Below are positions 28,253-36,217 of a stretch of 64,000 nt of DNA, in pieces. The notes under the pieces are model-generated. The model ran no database searches. It saw only the letters and a list, made by a program, of their open reading frames with translations, and had not been told where the DNA came from. Position 1 is the first letter of the stretch, and every line of letters starts with the position of its first letter. The position numbers were made by a program, and so were the translations under genes. The DNA is from Cellulomonas sp. 73-92. GTDB taxonomy: Bacteria > Actinomycetota > Actinomycetes > Actinomycetales > Cellulomonadaceae. The stretch lies in the NCBI RefSeq assembly GCF_001898175.1, contig NZ_MKTH01000002.1, positions 1 through 64,000 of the forward strand, given 5' to 3'.

Positions 28253-28266
28253 CGAACACATGTTCG
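28253..28266. promoter_or_regulatory. LexA (SOS) box of dinB
   Basis: CGAACACATGTTCG matches the Gram-positive/actinobacterial LexA consensus CGAACRNRYGTTCG at every defined position. It lies immediately upstream of the favoured dinB start and overlaps the more upstream candidate GTG. No other gene starts here. Confidence 0.9.
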
Positions 28267-28484
28267 ACCCGAGCACCGACACTCCCCGGGCCCGCCGCAC
28301 GGCTCGTCGGTGATGGACCAGCGGACGTGCGCAGACGCTCGCCTGTCGTCGCTGGGGCGATTCGGCCGCGCCGCAGCGAGACGCTCCCGTCGTCAACCAG
28401 CACGCGAGCGTGTTGCCCACGGGTCGCCGCAACCATCCATCGGCCACCGTGGTCCGCCGTCCGCTTCGTGGACGGGAGCCCAGA

Positions 28485-29111
28485 TCAGCGGGAGAGGCTG
28501 AACTCGATGACGGCACGGCCGGCGGCGTACAGCGCGTCCGCGACCGAGCCCGGATCGCTGAGGTACCCACTGACCATCGCGCCGTCGCGGAGCATGACGA
28601 GCTCGTCGGCGACCCGGTCCGAACCCGGGACGCCGAGCTCGTCGAGGAGCTCGGCGATGGCGCCCTTGAACCAGCGCCGGTGCCGGTCCACCACGCGGCG
28701 CACCGGATGCTCGGGGTCGGCGTACTCGGCCGCTGCGTTGATGAAGGGGCAGCCACGGAACCCCGGGGTGCAGCTCTCGGCCCCGATTGCGGCCGCGACC
28801 ATCCTGAACACCTCGGGGACGGAACCGGCCGCCGCGCGGGCGCCCGCGACGGCGTCGCGCTCCCACTGAGCCCGCCGCTCGAGGTAGGCGACGATCAGGT
28901 CGTCCTTCGTCGGGAAGTGCCGGTAGAAGGTCACCTTGGTGATCCCCACCCTGGCCACGATCTTGTCCGCGCTCACCGCGCGCAGGCCCTGCCCGTAGAA
29001 GAGCTCGGTCGCGGCATCGATGATCCGCTCCCGCATCGGCACCGCGCCGGCCCCCGTCGCCGCGCTGTGGGCGCCGTAGCCGGCCGCGTCGGCCGTGTCG
29101 TCCCGTGTCAT
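28485..29111 (-). CDS. TetR-family transcriptional regulator
   Basis: 208 residues. N-terminal helix-turn-helix: ERIIDAATELFYGQGLRAVS, then ADKIVARVGITKVTFYRHFPTKDDL. The C-terminal ligand domain has the CTPGFRGCPFINAAAEY segment common in one TetR subgroup that includes regulators of efflux or hydrolases. Divergent from an alpha/beta hydrolase at 29254; the gap holds a palindrome at 29216-29225 that is a candidate operator. Probably represses itself and the hydrolase pair. ATG at 29111. Confidence 0.93.
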   Translation of the reverse strand: MTRDDTADAAGYGAHSAATGAGAVPMRERIIDAATELFYGQGLRAVSADKIVARVGITKVTFYRHFPTKDDLIVAYLERRAQWERDAVAGARAAAGSVPEVFRMVAAAIGAESCTPGFRGCPFINAAAEYADPEHPVRRVVDRHRRWFKGAIAELLDELGVPGSDRVADELVMLRDGAMVSGYLSDPGSVADALYAAGRAVIEFSLSR

Positions 29112-29215
29112 GTGGCCCACGAGTCTGCCACACCTCCACCCCATCTCGGGGCCGCCCGGCGGCGGCCGTGGACTGCTCTTGCGCTCCTCCCCCGAGCCAC
29201 GTATGGTCGGTGGAG

Positions 29216-29225
29216 TTACTAGTAA
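29216..29225. promoter_or_regulatory. Palindromic candidate TetR operator
   Basis: TTACTAGTAA is a perfect 10-bp palindrome in an AT-rich island within otherwise GC-rich DNA, 28 bases upstream of the hydrolase ATG and in the divergent TetR-hydrolase gap. The following GTCTACCTT extends the AT-rich tract that likely also contains promoter elements. Confidence 0.55.
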
Positions 29226-29253
29226 GTCTACCTTCCTATCGAGGAGAAGCACC

Positions 29254-30051
29254 ATGAGCGATCCCACCCCCGTCGTGTTCATCCACGGCCTGTGGATCCA
29301 CTCCGCCGCCTGGCAGCCCTGGGTCGATCTGTACCGCGCCGTCGGCTACGCCCCGATCGCCCCCGGCTGGCCCGGGGACGCGCCCACGGTCGAACAGGTG
29401 CGCGCCAACCCGGCGGCGGTGGCAGACAAGGGCCTCGACGACATCACTGACGCCTACGCCGCGGTGATCGCCGGGCTGGGCGCCGCGCCGATCGTGGTCG
29501 GCCACTCCTTCGGCGGTCTCGTCGCCCAGAAGCTGCTGGCCGGCGGTGCCGCGGCCGCCGCCGTCGCGATCGACCCTGGGCAGATCAAGGGTGTCAAGCC
29601 CCTGCCGTTCGCGCAGATCCGCTCCGGGCTGCCTGTGCTGTCCAGGCCCGGCAACAAGACGAAGGCGGTCTCGCTGACGAAGAGCCAGTTCCGGTACGGG
29701 TTCGGCAACGCGGTCAGCGCCGAGGAGTCCGACGAGCTCTTCGCGGCCTGGGCGATCCCCGGGCCTGGCAAGCCCCTCTTCGAGGCCTCGGCCGCGAACT
29801 TCTCGAAGGCCTCACCCGCGGCGGTCGACACCAGGAAGCGCGATCGCGGGCCGCTGCTCATCGTCAGCGGAGGCCGGGACCACACCGTCCCTGAGGTCGT
29901 CGCCAAGGCCGCCCACGCTCTCTACGCCGGTTCCGGCGCCGTCACCGACTACCGCGCGTTCCCCGACCGCGGCCACTCCCTGGTCTTCGACCACGGCTGG
30001 CGGGAGGTCGCTGACTACACGCTGACCTGGCTGAACCGCCAGGGACTGTGA
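29254..30051 (+). CDS. Alpha/beta hydrolase, cytosolic
   Basis: 265 residues: VVFIHGLWIHSAAWQPW (oxyanion loop), IVVGHSFGGLVAQKLL (nucleophile Ser), SGGRDHTVP (Asp), PDRGHSLVF (His). GAGGAG nine bases before ATG 29254. Likely an esterase or C-C hydrolase; the substrate is not deducible. Divergent from the TetR gene and followed 47 bases later by a secreted paralogue, so a regulated pair. No signal peptide. Confidence 0.93.
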   Translation: MSDPTPVVFIHGLWIHSAAWQPWVDLYRAVGYAPIAPGWPGDAPTVEQVRANPAAVADKGLDDITDAYAAVIAGLGAAPIVVGHSFGGLVAQKLLAGGAAAAAVAIDPGQIKGVKPLPFAQIRSGLPVLSRPGNKTKAVSLTKSQFRYGFGNAVSAEESDELFAAWAIPGPGKPLFEASAANFSKASPAAVDTRKRDRGPLLIVSGGRDHTVPEVVAKAAHALYAGSGAVTDYRAFPDRGHSLVFDHGWREVADYTLTWLNRQGL

Positions 30052-30098
30052 GCTTCCCGACGTTCGACCAGCATCCATCCCCACGAAAGGACTCCGTC

Positions 30099-30929
30099 AT
30101 GCACACACCATCACCGATCCGCACCCGGGCGACGCGACTCGCAGTCGCCGGGCTCACCCTGCTCGGCGTCGTCGCCTTCCCCAGCGTCGTCGCCGCGGCT
30201 CCGAACGGGCCCGGCTCCCCCTCGGGTGCGAAGCCCACCATCGTGCTCGAGCACGGCGCCTGGGCGGACGGCTCCAGCTGGGACGCGGTCGTCACCCGGC
30301 TTCAGAAGGACGGCTACACCGTGGACGTGCCCCCGAACCCGCTGCGCGGGGTGACGGCCGACTCGGCCTACCTCGCCAGCTACCTGGCCACCGTGCCCGG
30401 GCCGATCGTGCTCGTCGGCCACTCCTACGGAGGGTTCGTCACGACCGACGCCGCGACCGGCAACGCGAACGTCAAGGCGCTGGTCTACGTCGACGCCTAC
30501 ATCCCCGCCCAGGGCGAGACGCTCGACGGGCTCACCACGCAGTTCCCCGGCAGCCAGATCGCCCCGACCGCGCTGAGCTTCGTCCCGTCCGCCGGCGGCG
30601 TCGTCGACGCCTACGTCAAGCCGGCCCAGTTCGGAGCCATCCTCGCGAACGACCTGCCGGCCAACCGCGTCGCCGAGCTCGCCGCCACCCAGCGGCCGAT
30701 CGCCGCCGCGGCGCTCGGCGAGCCGTCCGGTCCCCCGGCGTGGGCGACGATCCCCAGCTGGGCGGTCATCGGCACCGACGACCACGCCATCCCGCCGGCC
30801 GCGCTCGAGTTCATGGCCCAGCGCGCGCACGCCGTCGTCACGACGATCGACGCCTCGCACCTGTCGCTGATCTCCCGGCCCGGAACCGTCACCCGCGTCA
30901 TCGAGCAGGCCGCCGGCCACACCTCCTGA
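30099..30929 (+). CDS. Secreted alpha/beta hydrolase
   Basis: 276 residues with a signal peptide (positively charged start, hydrophobic core LAVAGLTLLGVVAFPSVVAAA, likely cut after AAA). Mature part: IVLEHGAWADGSSWDAVV, IVLVGHSYGGFVTTDAA (nucleophile Ser), IGTDDHAIPP (Asp), ASHLSLISRP (His). This matches the group of small hydrolases that includes pyrethroid and phenazine esterase-like proteins. It lies downstream of the cytosolic hydrolase gene and ends before a strong inverted repeat. Confidence 0.93.
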   Translation: MHTPSPIRTRATRLAVAGLTLLGVVAFPSVVAAAPNGPGSPSGAKPTIVLEHGAWADGSSWDAVVTRLQKDGYTVDVPPNPLRGVTADSAYLASYLATVPGPIVLVGHSYGGFVTTDAATGNANVKALVYVDAYIPAQGETLDGLTTQFPGSQIAPTALSFVPSAGGVVDAYVKPAQFGAILANDLPANRVAELAATQRPIAAAALGEPSGPPAWATIPSWAVIGTDDHAIPPAALEFMAQRAHAVVTTIDASHLSLISRPGTVTRVIEQAAGHTS

Positions 30930-30939
30930 CCCGGGCCGT

Positions 30940-30983
30940 CGCTGCCACCGGTGCCCCGTCCCGTCCGGGCTCCGGTGGCAGCG
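30940..30983 (+). terminator. Strong hairpin terminator
   Basis: Perfect 12-bp inverted repeat CGCTGCCACCGG / CCGGTGGCAGCG with a 20-base loop, ten bases after the secreted-hydrolase stop. No T-run. Confidence 0.6.
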
Positions 30984-31410
30984 CCGCCCCCGGCGGTCCG
31001 GCCTCAGTTCGTCGACCGGTGCTCGACGAGGGTCGCCGGGCGACGCGCCCGAACGTGAGCTCGAGCAGCGGCGCGACGACCGGCCGCAGGCAGAGCTTTG
31101 CGCACACAGATCGCCTGCCGTGCCAGAGGGCACAGAGCGTCAGCGTGCATCGACGGGGGCGCCGTGCACCGTCGGCGTTGCATGGTTTGCTGCATCGAGC
31201 AGGCCGTTGACACACCGAAGGCGGCCTCGGTCCAACAACCAAAGCCGCCTTCAGGTCCGCTGTCTCAACGGTCTGCTCTCCGGCGGGCCTCCCCGCCGGA
31301 AGTGGTCTGCCCGCTGAGGCGGGCCGACCAGACGATAGTCGTCACCGCGTCCTCCGGAAGCTGCTGTCCTGGCACCGGGCCTGGCTAGCGAGCAGCCCGA
31401 GCCGCATCCA
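30984..31410. other. Non-coding stretch at left island boundary, with three hairpins
   Basis: No supported gene. It contains three consecutive stem-loops: GAAGGCGGC / GCCGCCTTC (31217-31252), TCCGGCGGG / CCCGCCGGA with a four-base loop (31279-31300), and GCCCGC / GCGGGC (31309-31324), the latter inside flanking GTCTG...CAGAC. The words GGTCTGCTC and GGTCTGCCC precede the second and third stems. It may be terminators, a repetitive extragenic element or part of the island end. The TPR-PIN frame has no ATG here. Confidence 0.5.
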
Positions 31411-33963
31411 GTGCCTGAGGCCCGCTGTCACACGCTCCTGCAGCAGACCCAAGCGCTCGTCGCGCGCGGTCGATACTCGGAGACTTTGCGCTGGCTGCTT
31501 CCACCCCCCGACGGCACAGCGAGCCAAAGGGAAGCCAAGGATCCCCGACTGCTCAGGCTCGCGCTCGCCGCAGCCCACCTTTCACAATCGCCTCTGGCGC
31601 CGTCGATCCGTGCAGAGCTGCGCGGCGACCTAGCCGACCGCGTCGTCCAGGTTCGCCTTGGCCTGCTCCAGTTGAGCGAGTCGGAGCTCACATCGTTGTG
31701 GAGCGATGAAGTCGAACGCGCGATGACCAGCCAGGATTGGGAGGCACTGCTCCAGGCAGTGTTCCGTCTCGCGGACCTCGGGGTGAACGCAAGTCATCGG
31801 CTCCACTCGCTTGTGGAGCGCGGAATGCTCCCCGAGTACACGCAACGGCTTGCTCATGCCGTGGCACGCCTCCGCCGGGAGCCGGAAGAAGCCCTCGCGA
31901 TCATTCGAGCCCTTGCTCCGAATGACATCGCCGCGACAGACAAGCTCGTCGACACTCTCGAGGTGATGGGTCGAGTCGACGAAGCCGTGGCGGCCTGTGC
32001 ATCTGCCTTCAAACGCTTCCGAGATCCCCGGTTCCTCGTGCAGCGAGGCCTGATGCTGTTTCAGCACGGCTCGGGGCCCGAAGTTGAGTCCGGCCTCCGC
32101 GAGGCACTTCAAGTCGCAAAGGCGCCGACCGATCGCCTTGAGCTGGCACGTCGGCTCGCGAGACTGGAGGCCGCCGCCGGCGAGTGGGCGAGCGCCGAAG
32201 CACTCCTCGCTGATGCGGTCCGCCAGGTCGACCCCGTGCCCGACATCGCCGTGTGGAACCTAGTTCAGGTTCAGTTGGGCGGAGCGGCAGACGCTCGAGC
32301 CGCGGCAACCATCTCCCGGTATCGCCCTCGCTGCCGGACCCGCGACGAGGCTGCACTCTGGTATCGCGCGGTGCGTGCAGTTCCATGGGATGACCGACTC
32401 GCCTCCGAGGCGATAGCTCTTGCAACGCAATTCGCCGAAGATCCTCAGTTGGCCACGGCTCTCCTCACGCATGTCGTCACCGCAACACGGCCCACTCCGC
32501 AAGAAGCGACGTCGGAAGGCGCTGAAGTTGAAGCGGAGGCCGATCAGGAGTCAGGCCCGCTCGACGACCGCCCTGTGGTCTTGGGCGACCTCCATCGTCA
32601 GGCGTTTCAAGCGCTCGATGGCTTGATCGAAAGACATGGCGACGCCACGGGAGCTCGAGTCTTGAAGTTCACAACCCCCGAAGAGTCGCTTGCGGAGATC
32701 ACCGAACTACTGAAGGCAGCCGCACCACCCGACCTTACCGATCTCAGAGAGGCCATCGCGCGCGGGCAAATGCCCGCTGGCCTGCTGGCCGACGCTCACC
32801 GAAGGCCGTATGCGCTCGCACTCGTACAGCGTGCCGCAGGTCTACTCTTCGCGGTCGCGTCCGCCGACGATGAGCATGAGCACGAGGTCCAAACTGCGCA
32901 AGAGGCGAGAGGCGCGCGCGTGGTCGTGGACGTCTCGACGCTCCACGTACTCTCATGCCTGACTGAGTGCGATTCCCTGGTCGGCCAGGTAGCGGAGCGC
33001 GTTCTACCCCGGTCCGCCCGCGAAGACATAACCCGAGCTATGGTCGACGTGCACGGTCTCGCAGCAAGTTCCGGCTCCATGGCTTGGGATCGAGCCTCCG
33101 ACAGGCCTGTCTTCTTCGAGCGGACCGACGCGGAGTACCGTCTGGTGCGTTCGCGGGCAGAGGCGCTTGCGCACCAGGCCAGTAGAGCCACGGTCGCCGA
33201 CGTCAAGGACTCCTCGCTTTTTGGCGACTCCGTTCACGTGGCCGAGGACTCTCCCTGGCTTGCGGCCATCGAGTTGGCTGCCCAGGAGTCCTTGACGTTG
33301 TGGTGTGACGACGTCGCAGTCCGCCGTTTGGCTCGTAGCGTCGGCGTGAAGGCCTTTTCGACAATGGCTCTCTTGGACGCCTGGTCCAGCGCTCGCCTCG
33401 AATCCGCCGAATCTCCAGAAGAAATCGAGGCGGTGATTGAGTCACAGGAAAGGATCGCGCGCGAACTGCTCGCCGAGTATGTCGTAGATGTCCCCGTGAG
33501 TACGCAGCAACTTGTCGCCCAGGCCGCGACGGACGGGTGGCAGCCTGCTGCAGCGGGACTGGCCATCTCGAGGCCGGCTTGGTGGGTCTGGCAGACCGAT
33601 CCGTTCGTTGAGTTCCGGCAGCTGATGACGGCGGTGCGATCTGGGGACTACAAGCGGCTTCCGGACTGGCAGTATGCCGGGATGCTCGGCGCAGCTCGCG
33701 CCGCAGCGACGCCCGAGGCCGCGCGTGATGTCCTCGCGGGACTCGCCTTGCTCGGCTGGAACGATGATCTGCAACCCGAACCTCCGTTCGACGACCTCAT
33801 GCGAGGGTGTGAGAACGCCCGCCGTGCGGCCGAGACGCTCGAGGGAGTCGGCGACCCTGTACTCGCTCTCCCCGCTGCCCGCGCAACCCTCGCAAAGACG
33901 GGTGTCGAGCGATCCGAAGAGGTGATCCGAGCACTGATCACCGATCTCGGTACCGACGCCTAG
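31411..33963 (+). CDS. Large TPR-PIN protein, probable defence/conflict effector
   Basis: 850 residues. The N-terminal about 320 are helical TPR-like repeats (e.g. ALQVAKAPTDRLELARRLAR, GEWASAEALLADAVRQ). A linker rich in Glu/Ala (about 360-390) follows. The C-terminal PIN-like nuclease spans roughly 504-655, with VVVDVSTLHVL (Asp507) and LWCDDVAVRRLARS (Asp633-Asp634). PIN proteins cut RNA, so the TPR array could be a sensor or partner platform. TPR-PIN proteins with similar C-termini are known in conflict-associated loci, but I cannot name a characterised relative. GTG 31411 is the only ordinary start after the stop at 31336; no strong ribosome-binding site. First gene of the island cargo. 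Confidence 0.7.
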   Translation: MPEARCHTLLQQTQALVARGRYSETLRWLLPPPDGTASQREAKDPRLLRLALAAAHLSQSPLAPSIRAELRGDLADRVVQVRLGLLQLSESELTSLWSDEVERAMTSQDWEALLQAVFRLADLGVNASHRLHSLVERGMLPEYTQRLAHAVARLRREPEEALAIIRALAPNDIAATDKLVDTLEVMGRVDEAVAACASAFKRFRDPRFLVQRGLMLFQHGSGPEVESGLREALQVAKAPTDRLELARRLARLEAAAGEWASAEALLADAVRQVDPVPDIAVWNLVQVQLGGAADARAAATISRYRPRCRTRDEAALWYRAVRAVPWDDRLASEAIALATQFAEDPQLATALLTHVVTATRPTPQEATSEGAEVEAEADQESGPLDDRPVVLGDLHRQAFQALDGLIERHGDATGARVLKFTTPEESLAEITELLKAAAPPDLTDLREAIARGQMPAGLLADAHRRPYALALVQRAAGLLFAVASADDEHEHEVQTAQEARGARVVVDVSTLHVLSCLTECDSLVGQVAERVLPRSAREDITRAMVDVHGLAASSGSMAWDRASDRPVFFERTDAEYRLVRSRAEALAHQASRATVADVKDSSLFGDSVHVAEDSPWLAAIELAAQESLTLWCDDVAVRRLARSVGVKAFSTMALLDAWSSARLESAESPEEIEAVIESQERIARELLAEYVVDVPVSTQQLVAQAATDGWQPAAAGLAISRPAWWVWQTDPFVEFRQLMTAVRSGDYKRLPDWQYAGMLGAARAAATPEAARDVLAGLALLGWNDDLQPEPPFDDLMRGCENARRAAETLEGVGDPVLALPAARATLAKTGVERSEEVIRALITDLGTDA

Positions 33964-34091
33964 GCCCTGGACTATCAGCGTGGCGGTCGCACGCGACCTA
34001 GCGTCACCGGCCGTCCCAGATCCAAGGTTGCGGGACAACCACGCGTGGCCTCCGACACGCCGACGACACGCCGGCGTGGGCCGTCCCAGAA

Positions 34092-34142
34092 CCTGTCCCG
34101 AAACGCCGCGTCCCACTTCTTGTCACAGAGACAGGTTTCGGG
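34092..34142 (+). promoter_or_regulatory. Inverted repeats ending at the phosphoesterase start codon
   Basis: CCTGTC (34092-34097) pairs with GACAGG (34130-34135), and CCCGAAAC (34097-34104) pairs with GTTTCGGG (34135-34142), which abuts the ATG at 34143. A repeated GCCGTCCCAGA (about 34009 and 34079) is also present. The structure could be an operator or could fold over the ribosome-binding region. Confidence 0.4.
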
Positions 34143-35129
34143 ATGATCCCGCGTCCACGATTTGGAGGGCGAGCGGCATCGCCCGCAAACGTGCCGTGGG
34201 TGCACGGCCGCACATGGGATCGTCGGCACGTGGCTTCCGACCTACGCGAGGTGCTCGACCGGGCCGACTGGGTGGTCGTCTTCGGCGACCTACATGGAGA
34301 CACGACGGCATTCCGCCTGCTGGCCGACCGAGCCGTACGGCAGATGGCCCTCACACGGGTGCTGATCAGTGTCGGGGACTTCGGCATCGGGCCGTGGGGC
34401 GGCGGCACACAGGACAAGACGGTGCGCCGCACTGACGACCTCCTGCAGAAGCTCGATGCCTTCCTGTTGATCACCCCGGGCAACCACGACAACTGGGACA
34501 CCATCACCGAGGCGACCACCAACCGCGTCGACGAGTTCGGCTTCGGGGTCCTCGGGACCTACGGCCGCCTCCGGGTCAGCCCCCGCGGTCACCGTTTCAC
34601 CATCGGCGGACTACCGTTCGGCTCTCTCGGTGGGGCGGTGTCCGTCGACCGTGCACTCGCGGATGCGACGCCCGGGCCCAGGTCCATAGTCGGCAAGTGG
34701 TGGTGGCCCACGGAAGCCCCCGACCGCACCGACCTGCAAGCGCTCGGCACCCGGCCACTGGAGGTCCTGATCACCCACGATGTGCCCGACGGTGTGCCTC
34801 TGATCGGACAAGGCGACTGGGAGCCCCGGCTCATCGAACAGTCGAACCGGGTCCGGGCCATCGTCCGCGAGGCCGTGGAGGCAACCCGACCCGTGATCTG
34901 CTTTTGCGGGCACTGGCACCAGCGACGCACCCACCACCTGCGCACCGGCAGCGGCGGCGTCACCCGCGTAGAGGTGCTCTCCGAGGAACACACCGCGGGC
35001 AACGCCGTCGTCCTCGACCTGGCCCAACTGGCACACCCGGTCCAGGAGCTGGCCGACCGGTGGCATCGCTGGCTGGAGGCCGGAGGATCGGCGCCCGGCA
35101 CCTCCGTGAAGCCAGGAACCACGCCGTGA
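34143..35129 (+). CDS. Calcineurin-like metallophosphoesterase
   Basis: 328 residues with the full dimetal motif set: FGDLHGD (Asp49, His51), SVGDFG (Asp79), TPGNHDNWDT (Asn114, His115), THDVP (His212) and CGHWH (His257, His259). Fold and metal site are secure; the substrate (phosphodiester, nucleotide or protein phosphate) is not. The first about 18 residues may not be translated if a later GTG is used. It lies 179 bases after the TPR-PIN gene and could form part of the same cargo unit. AT-content is higher than in the chromosomal flanks. Confidence 0.85.
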   Translation: MIPRPRFGGRAASPANVPWVHGRTWDRRHVASDLREVLDRADWVVVFGDLHGDTTAFRLLADRAVRQMALTRVLISVGDFGIGPWGGGTQDKTVRRTDDLLQKLDAFLLITPGNHDNWDTITEATTNRVDEFGFGVLGTYGRLRVSPRGHRFTIGGLPFGSLGGAVSVDRALADATPGPRSIVGKWWWPTEAPDRTDLQALGTRPLEVLITHDVPDGVPLIGQGDWEPRLIEQSNRVRAIVREAVEATRPVICFCGHWHQRRTHHLRTGSGGVTRVEVLSEEHTAGNAVVLDLAQLAHPVQELADRWHRWLEAGGSAPGTSVKPGTTP

Positions 35130-35301
35130 GAGAGGTGCAACGAGCCGAACGACGCAGTCGCTTGACCACGTGTTGTCGTGCGGTGAGGCGCATGTGGCCA
35201 TCCTGCGGAACCCCACTCACGCGCGGCAAGACGAGATCGGACGCGAGCCGAGAGGCGCATCGCACCCCGACGCGTCGGCAAGAGGGCGAGAATTGCTGCA
35301 C

Positions 35302-36207
35302 ATGACGGTCCCCGAGCCGGATGTTGTGTGCGCGCGGCTGGACGAGCTCGTCGAACTGTGGCGCGAAGACCCGTACGGGTCGGTCGACATGAAGCGGCGC
35401 GGTATGGACAGCATCGGGTTGACGATCTACGGCCTTGCCGCTCACGCGCACGCCCTCGCCGCCGCGGTTCGGGTACTCGACAAGGCCGGTGGCGAGCCAA
35501 CGATGGTGCCCCTTGTCCGCCAGATCCTCGAGTGCGCGGTGACGGCGGCGTGGGTCGAGAAGTACGGGCAACGCGCGGTCCTCGCGGTTGTGCACGACGA
35601 CGCTCGCGGCCGCGTGAACACCTTCAAGCAGTTCGTGGAGTCAGGCACGCCAGACGACGGCTCAGTGGCCGAGTGGCAGGCCGCGCTCGACCTGCTGGAC
35701 CCCGACCGAAGCCGCTCGAGCGAGCACTTCGAGCAACGGTGCGCCGAGATCGAGGGCCTCGGCGGCACGTACGCGATGTACCGAGCACTCTCGGGCATCT
35801 CCCACGCGAGCGGCATGGTTTCCGAGATGTACCTCCGACAGGTCGATCAGCCGACGAAGGACCAGCCCGGCGTCGTACTCGCCCGAGGGCCGGAGGAGTG
35901 GGCCCGCGATGCGGTCCTGGGCACAGCCCTCACGTACCTGCTGCTGGCAGCCGCGGCATGGGACCGCGTGGACGGACAGCACCGATCCCGGTCCCGGCTC
36001 AAGCAGATCGCGAGCGAGATAGGGGTCCGCCTTGCATGGCAGGAGAGCGCCGTCGGACTGAGACGCCAGCACGAGTGGGAGCGCGCCCGTCGCAGGCGCC
36101 GCTCGCCGCAATCGAGTGGGTCACCGGGAAGTCGACAGGTCGTCGCATCGACCGGCGGCGCCAGCGCGGACCCCCGTGATCGACGAGCCGTCGGACCCAG
36201 CGACTAA
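35302..36207 (+). CDS. DUF5677-like protein of unknown function
   Basis: 301 residues, mostly alpha-helical. The pattern LVRQILECAVTAAWV, RALSGISHASG and a Leu/Ala-rich helix is like DUF5677 or related proteins seen in mobile elements and defence islands, but the match is by eye. The last 60 residues are Arg/Ser-rich and probably disordered. An ATG at 35302 was preferred over an upstream frame start at 35170, whose residues are low-complexity. It ends ten bases before the AlbA_2 gene, so the two are probably co-transcribed. Confidence 0.55.
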   Translation: MTVPEPDVVCARLDELVELWREDPYGSVDMKRRGMDSIGLTIYGLAAHAHALAAAVRVLDKAGGEPTMVPLVRQILECAVTAAWVEKYGQRAVLAVVHDDARGRVNTFKQFVESGTPDDGSVAEWQAALDLLDPDRSRSSEHFEQRCAEIEGLGGTYAMYRALSGISHASGMVSEMYLRQVDQPTKDQPGVVLARGPEEWARDAVLGTALTYLLLAAAAWDRVDGQHRSRSRLKQIASEIGVRLAWQESAVGLRRQHEWERARRRRRSPQSSGSPGSRQVVASTGGASADPRDRRAVGPSD

Positions 36208-36217
36208 GGTCCGGCGC

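Noticed and set aside
30111-31133. 340-codon minus-strand frame opposite the secreted hydrolase.
   Set aside because: Gly/Arg-rich shadow translation; the plus strand has the complete hydrolase with signal peptide.
31098-31388. Short frames 31098-31388 near the hairpin cluster.
   Set aside because: No family, no ribosome-binding site; overlap with the hairpins.
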